Assembly (NCBI GenBank): GCA_903832295.1
Contig: CAILAZ010000222.1
Location: 1-50,882, forward strand
Length of the DNA stretch: 50,882 nt
Direction of reading: 5' to 3'
DNA from: an uncultured Acidobacteriota bacterium
GTDB lineage: Bacteria > Acidobacteriota > Terriglobia > Terriglobales > Acidobacteriaceae
Shown here: positions 17,586 to 26,944 of the stretch, in pieces
Layout: each line of letters starts with the position of its first letter
Numbering within the stretch: the stretch's first letter is position 1
The notes under the pieces: generated by a model
The model's database searches: none
What the model saw: the letters and a program-made list of their open reading frames with translations, nothing else
Told to the model about the DNA's origin: nothing
Position numbers and translations under genes: made by a program

Positions 17586-20500
17586 CTACTGTGCGGCCTC
17601 CGGCTCTGGCGTTTCCGGCCGGGGCATAGGAATCAGGCTGCGCACAATTACATAGAGAATCGGGATGAGGAAGAGGTTGAGGAAGGTCGAGACAAACATG
17701 CCTCCGCAAACCGTGGTACCCACCGAGTGCCGCCCCGCGCTGCCTGCGCCGGAAGCAAACACCAGCGGAAGCACGCCGAGGATGAACGCAACGGAGGTCA
17801 TCAGGATGGGACGCAGGCGCAGACGGGCAGCTTCCACCGTGGCGGCAAACAGTTCCATGCCGTTGCGCTGCAACTGCTCCGCAAATTCGACGATCAGAAT
17901 GCCGTTCTTGCTGGCGAGGCCGATCAACATGACGAGCCCGATCTGACAGTAAACGTCATTCTGCAGGCCTCGCAGAGACTGCGCCCCCAGGGCTCCCAGA
18001 ATTGCCATGGGCACCGAGAGCAGGATGATGAACGGCAGAACGAAGCTTTCATACTGCGCCGACAGCACAAGGTAAACCACCAGCAATCCCAATCCGAAGA
18101 GCAGAAAAGCTTGGTTGCCAGATTGAATTTCTTCCAGCGCAAGCCCTGTCCATTCAAACGAGTATCCAGCTGGCAGAACTTTGTGCGCGACATCCTCCAT
18201 GGCTGCCAGCGCCTGTCCGGAGCTGTACCCCTGAGCAGCGGCGCCGTTGATTTCCGCCGAACGGAAGAGGTTGTAGTGGCTGATCACGCTGGGTCCGGAC
18301 GTGTTCTTGAGCGTGACGATGCTGGAGAGCGGAACCATCACTCCCGTATCCGAGCGTACATAGTACTGGGTGATGTTTGCCGGATTATTACGGAACTGCT
18401 GGTCTGCCTGCACGTACGCACGATAGGAGCGGTTGTTGAAATCGAAGTCGTTCACATAGGCGGAGCCCATGTAGGTTTGCAGCGTGCTGCTGATCTGCGA
18501 GAACGGAACTCCAAGGCTCTTGGCCTTCTCGCGGTCAATCTCCACCAGCAGCTGCGGAGTGCGTGCCGTGTAGCTGGAGTACACCGACATGGGCGACAGC
18601 TCTGGACGCTGGCGTGCCGCACCTAGGAACTTCTGAAGGTTTCCATCCAACGCTTCTGGCGTGCTGAAGGCGGTCTGCTGCAATTCAAAGGTGAAGCCGC
18701 CAAATGCGCTCAATCCCTCGATTGCCGGTGGTGAGAACGGAATCACCATCGCTTCCGTTATGGAGCCGAGCGGCCCGCGGAGAGAGTTGATCACCGCCTC
18801 CAGTGAGTGCTGTGCGCCCTTGCGCTTTGAGATTGGCTGGAGGTTCACGAACATCAGTCCGCGGTTGGGAGCTGTGCCGCTGAAGCTGAAGCCCGGCGCT
18901 GCGAAAACGGCAACCACATCCGGATGTTTCAGGATGGTGGCGCTGGCTCGCGCGCTGACCGCGGAAGTGTACTCCAGGGAAGCAGCGTCCGGTGCCTGCA
19001 CCAGCACGATGAAGTATCCCTGGTCTTCGTCCGGCACAAAGCTCGTAGGCACGGATTTGTAAACCCATGCCGTCAATGCCAGCCCGGCGATAAAGAGCAC
19101 CACGACCAGCGTCTTGGTGTGTTCCATACGCGTAAGCAGGCGGCGATAGCCATCCGTGATGCCGCTGATTCCGCGGTTGAAGGTGCGGAAGATGGGATTC
19201 GCCTCGCGGTCCGTGTGCCGCAGCAGGAGAGCCGCCAGCGCCGGGGTCAAGGTGAGGGCGTTGAACGCCGACACGGCGATGGAAAATGCGATTGTGAGAG
19301 CAAACTGCTGATAGAGCCGTCCGGTGGTGCCCGGGAAGAGCGCCACCGGGACGAACACTGCGATCAGCACAATGGAGGTAGCGATTACGGCGCTGGTGAC
19401 CTCTCCCATCGCGATGGAAGTTGCGCGCCGCGCATCGTGAATCCCTTCCTCCATGTGGCGCTCGACATTTTCAATCACCACGATTGCGTCGTCCACAACA
19501 AGCCCCGTTGCCAGCGTAATGCCGAACAGCGTCAGGGTATTGATGGAAAAATTGAACAGCTTGACGAAGGCAAACGCGCCGATCAACGAAACCGGAATGG
19601 TGACTGCGGGAATCAGAGTGCTGCGCCATGTTTGCAGGAAGAAGAAGATGACGACAATCACGATCAGGATTGCTTCAGCCAGGGTCTTCAGCACTTCGCT
19701 GATGGACTCCCGCACGGCGGTCGTCGTGTTGAAGGCCTCCTGATATTGCAAACCCGGGGGGAACTGCTTGGAGAGCCTGGCCATCTCCGCCTTGATGCCC
19801 TTCTCCACGTCCAGCGCGTTCGCATTGGAGAGCTGCTGCACAGCAATGCCGATGGCCGGATATCCGCCGAAGGTCAAATTAGATGAGTAATCTTCTGCCC
19901 CAAGTTCGGCACGCCCCACGTCGCGCAATTGGATCAGCGACCCATCCTTGGTCTGCTTCAATACAATTCGCTCAAACTCCTTCGGATCAGAGAGGCGTCC
20001 GGCGGCGCGTACGCTGAGTGTATATAGCTGCCCTGCGGCAATAGGCGGTTGGCCAATCGCACCTGCAGCCACCTGCACGTTCTGCTCCGCCAGCGCATTG
20101 GTCACATCCAGGGCGGTAAGGCCGCGCTTGGCCAGCCGCACCGGATCAATCCACAGTCGCATGGCGTACTTTCGCTCTCCGAAGATCAGCACGTCGCCCA
20201 CACCGGGGACGCGCTTCAGCGAATCGCGCACGTACACGTCAAGGTAGTTGGAGATGAACAGCGGATCATAGCGGTTATCGGGAGAGAAGATGCCGAAGGC
20301 GACTACGAACGAGCCAGAGTTCTTGTTGATGACCACGCCTGTCTGCTGCACCACGCCGGGCAGTCGGCCCTGCGCCGTCGAAGCGCGGTTCTGCACGTCC
20401 ACGGCTGCGATGTCCAGGCTACGGTCCAGCTTGAAGGTGGCGGTAATCGAGGAGGAGCCGTCATTGCCGCTGCTGGACGACATGTACCGCATGCCTTCCG

Positions 20501-20717
20501 CGCCATTGATGGCCTGTTCCAGAAGCGTGGTCACGCCGCTCTCCACTGCCGTGGCATTTGCGCCTGTATAGCCAGCGCTTACCGTGACCTGGGGCGGGGC
20601 AAGCACGGGGAACTGCGCGATCGGAAGCGTAGGAATCGCAATGGCTCCCGCCAGAATAATGAGCAGCGAGCAGACCGTCGCAAAAACCGGGCGCCGAATA
20701 AAAAAATTAACGAACAA
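17586..20717 (-). CDS. RND multidrug efflux pump inner-membrane subunit (HAE1/AcrB type)
   Basis: A 1043-residue proton-driven exporter. The start MFVNFFIRRPVFATVCSL is typical of HAE1 pumps. TM4 carries the proton-relay pair D409-D410 in GLVVDDAIVVIENVERH. The porter and docking domains are full length and the duplicated halves are intact, with a second TM set near the end (GLVMLIGLASKNGILIVEFA). It works with the membrane-fusion protein encoded 16 nt upstream and an outer-membrane channel that is not in the window. Substrates are unknown. Confidence 0.95.
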   Translation of the reverse strand: MFVNFFIRRPVFATVCSLLIILAGAIAIPTLPIAQFPVLAPPQVTVSAGYTGANATAVESGVTTLLEQAINGAEGMRYMSSSSGNDGSSSITATFKLDRSLDIAAVDVQNRASTAQGRLPGVVQQTGVVINKNSGSFVVAFGIFSPDNRYDPLFISNYLDVYVRDSLKRVPGVGDVLIFGERKYAMRLWIDPVRLAKRGLTALDVTNALAEQNVQVAAGAIGQPPIAAGQLYTLSVRAAGRLSDPKEFERIVLKQTKDGSLIQLRDVGRAELGAEDYSSNLTFGGYPAIGIAVQQLSNANALDVEKGIKAEMARLSKQFPPGLQYQEAFNTTTAVRESISEVLKTLAEAILIVIVVIFFFLQTWRSTLIPAVTIPVSLIGAFAFVKLFNFSINTLTLFGITLATGLVVDDAIVVIENVERHMEEGIHDARRATSIAMGEVTSAVIATSIVLIAVFVPVALFPGTTGRLYQQFALTIAFSIAVSAFNALTLTPALAALLLRHTDREANPIFRTFNRGISGITDGYRRLLTRMEHTKTLVVVLFIAGLALTAWVYKSVPTSFVPDEDQGYFIVLVQAPDAASLEYTSAVSARASATILKHPDVVAVFAAPGFSFSGTAPNRGLMFVNLQPISKRKGAQHSLEAVINSLRGPLGSITEAMVIPFSPPAIEGLSAFGGFTFELQQTAFSTPEALDGNLQKFLGAARQRPELSPMSVYSSYTARTPQLLVEIDREKAKSLGVPFSQISSTLQTYMGSAYVNDFDFNNRSYRAYVQADQQFRNNPANITQYYVRSDTGVMVPLSSIVTLKNTSGPSVISHYNLFRSAEINGAAAQGYSSGQALAAMEDVAHKVLPAGYSFEWTGLALEEIQSGNQAFLLFGLGLLVVYLVLSAQYESFVLPFIILLSVPMAILGALGAQSLRGLQNDVYCQIGLVMLIGLASKNGILIVEFAEQLQRNGMELFAATVEAARLRLRPILMTSVAFILGVLPLVFASGAGSAGRHSVGTTVCGGMFVSTFLNLFLIPILYVIVRSLIPMPRPETPEPEAAQ

Positions 20718-20733
20718 TGTGCTTCCTCCGCGC

Positions 20734-21813
20734 TTATGCCTGGGGAACTACCGGCATTCCGTCGATCAGGTTCTGCGTTCCGCCAATAATCACGGTGTCG
20801 CCTGGGTTTAAGCCCTCTTCCACTACATAGCTGTTGCCGACCAGTGGGCCCAGCTTAACGGGTTTTTGCAGGGCAGCAGCACCCGCCGGCCCCTGCCCAA
20901 CAACGAAGACAAACGACTGTGCGCCTAGCCGGGAGGTGGCCGTCACCGGAACCATCGGCTTGTTGATCTGCTTCCAGATAATTCTCGCGTGCAGCACCTG
21001 GTCATTGCGGAAGCGGTGATCCGCATTGGGCACCGGCGACTTGGTCAACAGGAGCTGGTTGGCGGTGTCCACCCGCGGGGAGACAAAGTTCACCTTGGTG
21101 GAAAGCGCCGGCGTGCCATCTTCGTTCAACAGCTCTACGACTGTTCCGTTGTGTATGTCGGCGGAGCGTTCCGAGGGCACGTTGATGTAAGCCTCCAGTT
21201 CGCCGCCACGATCCAGGGTGGTGAGAACCGTGGTGTTGGTTACGCGGTCCCCGGCACGGACGGGAATGTCGCCAATAGTCCCAGCGGCCGGAGCGCGCAC
21301 CGTGAAGTAGTGCAACTGAACCTGCTGTTGGTTGATCGAGGCGTCGGTGGCCTCGACATTCGCCTTCGAGGCGTCATGCGCGCTCACCGCGTTATCGAAC
21401 TCCTGGCGGCTGATGACTCCGGCCTCAAATAGCTTCCGCGAGCGATCAAGCTGCGCCTGATTAAAGGCCAGCGTCGCCTGCTGTGATTGCCTGGTCGCCA
21501 CCTGCTGGTTCACGGTTGCCTGCTGGCGGCGCGGGTCAATCTCCATGACCGGCTGCCCTGCTTCTACATGCGCGCCGGATACGACGAAAATCTTAGTGAT
21601 CTGCCCTTCTACTTCCGGCTGGAGCACCGCTGCGTTGCGCGATTGCAGTGTCGCCAGGAATTCGGTGGAGTCCCCAACCAGCTGCAATGCCACCTTCTGG
21701 ACCTGCACTGGCGAAGCTGGCATTCCGCCCTGAGCCTGGGCAGGCTTTTTGCAGGAACCCGCAACTCCAGTCAGGACTGCGACTAAGGCGATCAGTATGG
21801 AACGATGCTGCAT
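20734..21813 (-). CDS. RND efflux periplasmic adaptor (membrane fusion protein)
   Basis: A 359-residue lipoprotein-like adaptor. The N-terminus ends in GVAGSCKKP, where the Cys fits a lipobox. Then come the beta-barrel/lipoyl region (VLQPEVEGQITKIFVVSGAHVEAGQPVMEID), a coiled-coil hairpin rich in Gln/Ala (about 95-160), the second lipoyl half (RAPAAGTIGDIPVRAGDRV) and the membrane-proximal domain. It bridges the RND pump to an outer-membrane channel. It is first in the operon; no TetR-type regulator is next to it. Confidence 0.92.
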   Translation of the reverse strand: MQHRSILIALVAVLTGVAGSCKKPAQAQGGMPASPVQVQKVALQLVGDSTEFLATLQSRNAAVLQPEVEGQITKIFVVSGAHVEAGQPVMEIDPRRQQATVNQQVATRQSQQATLAFNQAQLDRSRKLFEAGVISRQEFDNAVSAHDASKANVEATDASINQQQVQLHYFTVRAPAAGTIGDIPVRAGDRVTNTTVLTTLDRGGELEAYINVPSERSADIHNGTVVELLNEDGTPALSTKVNFVSPRVDTANQLLLTKSPVPNADHRFRNDQVLHARIIWKQINKPMVPVTATSRLGAQSFVFVVGQGPAGAAALQKPVKLGPLVGNSYVVEEGLNPGDTVIIGGTQNLIDGMPVVPQA

Positions 21814-22315
21814 TATGAGTCTCCCGCGTGTGGCTCTGGTGGCTCGCCACCTGGTGTGAGCATAGCAGAGCTAATTGCAATATTATATCAGTCGATTTAA
21901 ATATTCACAGAAATCTCTGCTCTGAGTCTTTTACGCGAACGCTCCTGTGAAGGTTCTACGCGGGCAGGGTCAAGCGGCTTTCGGTGCGGATGGGGGCAGT
22001 TTCTCGACATCGCGACCGTTGATGGAGATGATTGGCTTACGCTGGAAGTTACTTCGGGGCGGCTGAGAACGCAGCGCAGGGGGCAAAATCACAACTCCGG
22101 CTTCGGCCTCGGGATGGCTCGAACTCATTGAGTTGCAGGCGATCCTTCCGGGTTTCGGTTTGCTTTTCATGCGATTGCATACTCGGATGCATCGGTCAGA
22201 GCGCGGGGCGAGCATTTTCAGGGACGGGAATGAATATAAGAAAGTACCCTGATTGCATTACAATCCTGCCCGGAGATCTTTTGTTTCCGAACCTGGGTGC
22301 AGGACTGCCACTTTC
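21814..22315. other. Divergent intergenic region between RND operon and HDAC-like gene
   Basis: About 500 nt. The part next to the RND adaptor (21870-21920) is AT-rich and is the likely promoter area. A possible 66-codon minus-strand gene (21970-22170) lies in the middle. I see no clear operator or terminator. Confidence 0.4.
21970..22170 (-). CDS. Possible small protein (66 aa), unknown
   Basis: From the ATG at 22170 the frame gives 66 residues, basic at the start (MKSKPKPGRIA), with AGVVILPPALRSQPPRSNF and KPIISINGRDVEKLPP. There is no signal peptide, membrane segment or motif I recognise. The ribosome-binding site is poor. It sits alone in a 500-nt gap, so it may be real, but coding potential is uncertain. 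Confidence 0.3.
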   Translation of the reverse strand: MKSKPKPGRIACNSMSSSHPEAEAGVVILPPALRSQPPRSNFQRKPIISINGRDVEKLPPSAPKAA

Positions 22316-23305
22316 ATGAACTCGCTTCCTTTGCGGCTGGTTTACTCCGACAAATCGGCGCTCCCAATTGGCGATCACGTCTTCCACTCCGGGAAATACC
22401 GGGGAATTAAGGAACGGCTCCTCCAGGCTGGAGCATTCAACGAAAGCGCGTTTCTTCCCGCGCCGCGCTGCCAGGAAGCCGATCTCCTGCTTGTTCACAC
22501 CCGCCTATGGATTGACAAACTGCAACGTGGAACCCTGAGCACGCGCGAAGAACTGGAACTGGAAGTCCCTTACAGCAAAGAACTTGTTGAGGCATTCTGG
22601 CACATGACCGGGGGCTCGATCATGGCTGCCGATCAGGCCCTGAGAAACAACTGCTGCATTCACATTGGAGGCGGCTTTCACCACGCCTTTGCCGACCACG
22701 GCGAGGGGTTCTGCCTGGTCAATGACATTGCGGTGGCTATCCGCTGCATGCAGCGCGACGGGCAAATTGCCCGCGCCATGGTGATTGACTGCGACGTGCA
22801 CCAAGGCAACGGCACTGCCGCAATCTTCGGCACGGGAGAACCTGAGCCATTTCCCCGCCCCTCCGCTTCGTCGCTGAATCCATCAGGCTCGGCGCACGTG
22901 AAGACCAGTGCTACCCGCGACGTTTTTACGATCTCCCTCCATCAGGAGAGCAACTACCCCTACTTCAAGCCCGCCTCCTCCATCGATGTGAATCTGCCCG
23001 ACGGTACAACCGACGCTACGTACCTGGAGTGGCTGGACCACGCACTGAGGCGCGCGCAGGAGCGCTTTGAACCGGAACTCATCTCCTATGTCGCCGGAGC
23101 CGACCCATACGGAGGCGATCAACTTGGCGGACTTGCCCTGACCATCGACGGTCTGAAGCAACGCGACCTCATGGTCTTCAACTTCGCCCGCGACCACGGT
23201 TATCCCATCATGGTCACGCTGGCCGGGGGCTATGCACAGGATCCAGAGGACACGGTGAAGATTCACGTCAACACCGCGCTGGCAGCCAAGGAAGTTTTTG
23301 GATAA
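22316..23305 (+). CDS. Histone deacetylase-superfamily amidohydrolase
   Basis: A 329-residue arginase/deacetylase-fold enzyme starting at ATG 22316. The active-site set is visible: tandem H122-H123 in GGGFHHAF, then D158-x-D160-x-H162 in VIDCDVHQGNGTAAIF, and a later AGADPYGGDQLGG supplying the third zinc ligand Asp, with AGGYA near the end. Bacterial relatives (AcuC and acetylpolyamine amidohydrolases) remove acetyl groups from lysine or polyamines. An insertion of about 25 residues rich in Pro and Ser follows the IFGTGE segment. A longer frame from 22253 adds a non-conserved extension. The substrate is unknown. Confidence 0.88.
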   Translation: MNSLPLRLVYSDKSALPIGDHVFHSGKYRGIKERLLQAGAFNESAFLPAPRCQEADLLLVHTRLWIDKLQRGTLSTREELELEVPYSKELVEAFWHMTGGSIMAADQALRNNCCIHIGGGFHHAFADHGEGFCLVNDIAVAIRCMQRDGQIARAMVIDCDVHQGNGTAAIFGTGEPEPFPRPSASSLNPSGSAHVKTSATRDVFTISLHQESNYPYFKPASSIDVNLPDGTTDATYLEWLDHALRRAQERFEPELISYVAGADPYGGDQLGGLALTIDGLKQRDLMVFNFARDHGYPIMVTLAGGYAQDPEDTVKIHVNTALAAKEVFG

Positions 23306-23397
23306 GTTCCTCGATAAATCATGCCGCGAGCCGATTTTGCTTAGCGAAACGGGATCTTGCCGTTAAAATTGAGACACTCACACAGGAAAACTGAATC

Positions 23398-24183
23398 ATG
23401 GACATACAACTGATCCGGCACGCCACTTTGCGCGTGCGTTTTGATAACTTGGTCCTGCTGATTGACCCCATGCTGGGGGAAAAGGGCTCCATGCCGCCGA
23501 TCGCAAATTCCGCTGACCAGCAGCCCAACCCCCTCGTGCCATTACCGCTTCCGATCGCGGAGTTGCTGAATGGCGTGGACGCCGTTCTGGTAACCCACGT
23601 TCATCGCGACCACTGGGACGCCGCCGCTTCGGCTTCGGTTCCGCGTTCGATGCGCATTCTTTGCCAGCCTCCGGACATCGCGTTTTTTCGTGAGCTTGGC
23701 TTTAACGACGTCCGCCCCGTCCACAGCGCCGTCGCCTACGGCCTTGTTACGATCGCGCGCACGGCCGGCGAGCATGGTACGGGAGAAATCGGGCTGAAGA
23801 TGGCCCCTGTCAGCGGATACCTCCTGCGCTCTCGCGCCGATGAGTCGCTTTACATTGCGGGAGATACGATTCTCTGTTCCGCGGTTCGCAAGGTGCTCAA
23901 GGACTTTGCGCCCCAGGTCGTGGTAGTCAACAGCGGCGGCGCACGCTTTCTGGAGGGCGACCCCATCACCATGACCGCCGAAGAGGTCGCCGAAGTCGCT
24001 CGACTTGCGCCGGAGTCGCAAGTGATCGCCGTCCACATGGAGGCGATTAATCATTGCGGGGTACGCCGCGACGAGTTGAAGCGGCATCTATCTACAATTG
24101 AATTGCAAAAACCAGTCCTGGTTCCGCGTGACGGTGAGTTGCTGGCGATTCCTGCCCCTGTCCCGATGCGCACCTGGAGCTGA
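23398..24183 (+). CDS. Metallo-beta-lactamase-fold hydrolase (UlaG-like)
   Basis: A 261-residue MBL-fold protein. The metal-binding motif THVHRDHWD supplies H67, H69, D71 and H72; the next ligands lie in AGEHGTG, AGDTILC and HMEAINHC. The N-terminus DIQLIRHATLRVRFDNLVLLIDPML is typical of the UlaG-like branch, which acts on lactones or phosphodiesters. It is 92 nt downstream of the HDAC-like gene on the same strand; a functional link is not evident. Confidence 0.85.
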   Translation: MDIQLIRHATLRVRFDNLVLLIDPMLGEKGSMPPIANSADQQPNPLVPLPLPIAELLNGVDAVLVTHVHRDHWDAAASASVPRSMRILCQPPDIAFFRELGFNDVRPVHSAVAYGLVTIARTAGEHGTGEIGLKMAPVSGYLLRSRADESLYIAGDTILCSAVRKVLKDFAPQVVVVNSGGARFLEGDPITMTAEEVAEVARLAPESQVIAVHMEAINHCGVRRDELKRHLSTIELQKPVLVPRDGELLAIPAPVPMRTWS

Positions 24184-24273
24184 AAATTTACGTGTTGGGG
24201 CGTTCGCTGCGTTCTGTTATAGTTGCGCGCCTGGCCTGTAAGTCCCCGGCTGCCGGTTTTGGAAAGGTCTAGC

Positions 24274-24693
24274 GTGCGAAGCGTTTCCTGCGAACTCGAA
24301 CGTCTCCTGTCGGTGACCACGCTGATGGCCGAACCGGTCATCGCCTGCGACGCCTGCGGGCAGATGGTCTATGCGAATCTCGCCGCAAGAACGCTCTTTG
24401 GCGAGATTGACATGGAAAAGAACAGTATGGATGACTGCCCCGAAGCCATGGGAATCTTCGATTGCGAAGGCGAGCGCATGCTGGACCCGCAGGAGTTACC
24501 GCTGGCCCAGGCCGCATACGAGGGCAAAGTCGTCCGCGTCAATCTGCTGGTGCGGCAGGAGCGCACGGCCTCCCCGGTGGAAGCAACAGCTTTCCCGGTG
24601 CTTGACCGCAAAGGCCGCCAGGTTGGCTCGGTCATGGTTTGCCGCTGCCTTCACAGCTATCCCGGCACCGAACCCGCTACCCACGTGGCGTGA
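24274..24693 (+). CDS. Small PAS-domain protein
   Basis: A 139-residue single PAS domain. The start is taken at GTG 24274 because GGAAAGG lies 6 nt upstream; a TTG at 24223 is an alternative. The PAS core runs AEPVIACDACGQMVYANLAARTLFG (split over residues about 20-45), then DPQELPLAQAAYEGKVVR and TAFPVLDRKGRQVGSVMV, as in PAS sensors of histidine kinases. There is no output domain, so it may be a stand-alone sensor or a remnant of a kinase. It lies 86 nt upstream of ffh. Confidence 0.72.
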   Translation: MRSVSCELERLLSVTTLMAEPVIACDACGQMVYANLAARTLFGEIDMEKNSMDDCPEAMGIFDCEGERMLDPQELPLAQAAYEGKVVRVNLLVRQERTASPVEATAFPVLDRKGRQVGSVMVCRCLHSYPGTEPATHVA

Positions 24694-24779
24694 TATTCTG
24701 AGGCTTCGCGGGCACGCCCGCTGCAATTAGAGAAAACTTCACAGATGGACCGCCTTGCGCGGCTCCCCGGACCTATCCG

Positions 24780-26138
24780 ATGTTTGAGAATCTTACAGAC
24801 AAACTTCAGCGCGCATTTAAGAACCTTCGCGGCCAGGGCAGCCTGACCGAGGAGAACATGGACGAAGCTTTGAAGGAGATCCGCCTTGCCCTGCTGGAGG
24901 CGGACGTTAACTTCAAGGTCGTCAAGGACCTGATCGACCACATACGCGTCAAAGCCATCGGCACCGAGGTTCTCACCTCGCTGTCTCCGGCGGAGATGGT
25001 CATCAAGGTTGTGCGCGATGAACTGGTGGAGACCCTCGGGCGCGACACCGCAAAGTTCAAGTTCGCCTCGCAGCCGCCCACCGTCGTCCTCATGGCCGGC
25101 CTCCAGGGATCCGGTAAGACCACCACCTCCGGCAAGCTGGCGGGCTGGTTCAAGAAGGGCGGACACCGCCCCATGCTCGTCTCGGTGGACGTTTATCGCC
25201 CTGCCGCGCGCGAGCAGCTGAAAGTTGTGGCCAAGGCTGTCGGCTCCCATCTCTACGAGGGCACCGGCGTGGAGAGCAACACCGAGAGCGTCGTCCGCCT
25301 CGCCAAGGAAGCGCGCCGCGATGCCATCATCAACGGCTGCGACGTGCTTATCGTCGATACCGCCGGACGCCTCCACATCGACGACCAGTTGATGAGCGAG
25401 ATGCAGTCGCTCAAGTCCCTGCTGAACCCGCAGGAAGTGCTCTTCGTGGCCGACGCCATGACCGGCCAGGATGCGGTGAACTCCGCCAAGGAGTTCCATG
25501 ACAAACTGACTCTTACCGGCGTGGTGCTCACCAAGATGGACGGCGACGCCCGCGGTGGCGCGGCGCTCTCCATTCGCGCCGTCACCGGACAACCGATCAA
25601 GTTCCTCGGCGTAGGTGAAAAATACGACGCCATTGAGCCCTTCCATCCCGACCGCATCGTCGGACGCATTATGGGTATGGGTGACATCCTCTCCCTTATC
25701 GAACGCGCCGAAGATAAGCTCGACAAGAAGAAATCCGAAGAGTTCGCCAAGAAGGCTCTGAGCGGCGATGGATTTTCGCTCGACGATTTCCGCGAGCAGC
25801 TGCGCCAGGTCAAGAAGCTGGGATCCTTACAGTCGATCCTTGGAATGCTGCCCAAAGTTGGACCTTTCGCGCAGATGCAGCAAGCCAGCAATAAAGTGGA
25901 CGAGGGGCAACTGACCCGCGTGGAAGCGATCATCAACTCCATGACGCCGTATGAGCGCGATCATCACGAGGCCATCAACGGCTCGCGCCGCAAGCGCATC
26001 GCACGCGGCTCCGGAACCAGCGTTCCCGAGGTCAACAACCTCCTGCGCCAGTACGCGCAGATGCGCAAGATGTTCAAGTCCATGTCCAAGCCGAGCTTTG
26101 CCAAGCGGCTCTCCGGGATGAAGATGCCCGGCATGTAA
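24780..26138 (+). CDS. ffh: Signal recognition particle protein Ffh
   Basis: A 452-residue SRP GTPase. N domain residues 1-85; G domain with P-loop GLQGSGKTT, switch segments DVYRPAAREQL, DTAGRLHID and TKMDGDARGGAALS; and a C-terminal M domain with GMLPKVGPFA, RKRIARGSG and a Met-rich tail (MFKSMSKPSFAKRLSGM). It binds 4.5S RNA and signal sequences for co-translational membrane targeting through FtsY. A strong palindromic terminator follows. Confidence 0.97.
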   Translation: MFENLTDKLQRAFKNLRGQGSLTEENMDEALKEIRLALLEADVNFKVVKDLIDHIRVKAIGTEVLTSLSPAEMVIKVVRDELVETLGRDTAKFKFASQPPTVVLMAGLQGSGKTTTSGKLAGWFKKGGHRPMLVSVDVYRPAAREQLKVVAKAVGSHLYEGTGVESNTESVVRLAKEARRDAIINGCDVLIVDTAGRLHIDDQLMSEMQSLKSLLNPQEVLFVADAMTGQDAVNSAKEFHDKLTLTGVVLTKMDGDARGGAALSIRAVTGQPIKFLGVGEKYDAIEPFHPDRIVGRIMGMGDILSLIERAEDKLDKKKSEEFAKKALSGDGFSLDDFREQLRQVKKLGSLQSILGMLPKVGPFAQMQQASNKVDEGQLTRVEAIINSMTPYERDHHEAINGSRRKRIARGSGTSVPEVNNLLRQYAQMRKMFKSMSKPSFAKRLSGMKMPGM

Positions 26139-26160
26139 GCAACTCGATTGCGCAGCAGAA

Positions 26161-26184
26161 CGCCCTGAGGCATGCCTCAGGGCG
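26161..26184. terminator. Bidirectional terminator between ffh and PIG-L gene
   Basis: CGCCCTGAGGCA and its exact reverse complement abut each other (26161-26184), followed by TTTCCATTTC. It lies 22 nt after ffh and 16 nt before the stop of the convergent deacetylase gene, so it can serve both. Confidence 0.85.
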
Positions 26185-26200
26185 TTTCCATTTCAAAACA

Positions 26201-26944
26201 CTATAAAGCGCGAATCCCCGCGAAAAGATCCGTCTCCATCTCCATGGGTGTCACCTCAGAGGTTGCAACAAGGTGAAACAGTTCATGGTCGCCCGCCTGG
26301 CGCTGCGCATTTTCAAAGATGGGCAGCAGAGGAAGCTGTGAGGCGTGTTTGGCAAATGCCTCAATCTTGCGTGCAATGTAGGGAGCCACATCGACCCGCG
26401 CCGTTACCGGTGCCAGGGAAACCGCGGGCCGCTCCGGCAGTGAAAACTCGGTGGTGACGTAGTAGAGTTTCTCCGCCTGCCACGGCTTCAGCCCTTCCTC
26501 CAACTGGCCGGCGTAGCGCGTCTTGCGCGCCGCCCACTGGAAGGCGGCCGAAGTGAACAGTCCTGCCATGCCGTGATCCGGATGAGCGGTCACGTAGCCC
26601 TCGGCTCCAAAGCTGGCAATCACATGCGGGCGCAGGCTGCGGATGGAATGCACCAGTTTGCCCGTCACTTCGTGGAAATTCTCCCGATCCAGCGCGCCGT
26701 CGGCGTAGTCGAACACCTCGCAGTGTTTTACTCCGAGATGATGGCAGGAGTCTGCAAATTCTTTGCGCCGCAGTGCCTTCAACTCCTCGTCTGGCTTGAT
26801 GCCGTTGCGATTAGCCGCACGCTCGCCACCCGTCAGGCAGAGGACAGAGCACTCCACTCCCGCCTCGGAGTACTTCGCCAGGATTCCACCAAAGCATCCC
26901 GCCTCGTCGTCGGGATGTGCAGTCACACACAACAGCTTCAACAT
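26201..26944 (-). CDS. PIG-L family N-deacetylase (LmbE-like)
   Basis: A 247-residue zinc deacetylase. The N-terminal motif A9-H-P-D-D-E14 and the later YVTAHPDHGMAG supply the metal ligands of the PIG-L/LmbE fold. Family members deacetylate N-acetylglucosamine conjugates, including the bacillithiol precursor (BshB), or mycothiol-related thiols. No bshA or bshC is in the window, so the substrate is open. Its start overlaps the end of rnhB by 7 nt, giving a two-gene operon. Confidence 0.88.
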   Translation of the reverse strand: MLKLLCVTAHPDDEAGCFGGILAKYSEAGVECSVLCLTGGERAANRNGIKPDEELKALRRKEFADSCHHLGVKHCEVFDYADGALDRENFHEVTGKLVHSIRSLRPHVIASFGAEGYVTAHPDHGMAGLFTSAAFQWAARKTRYAGQLEEGLKPWQAEKLYYVTTEFSLPERPAVSLAPVTARVDVAPYIARKIEAFAKHASQLPLLPIFENAQRQAGDHELFHLVATSEVTPMEMETDLFAGIRAL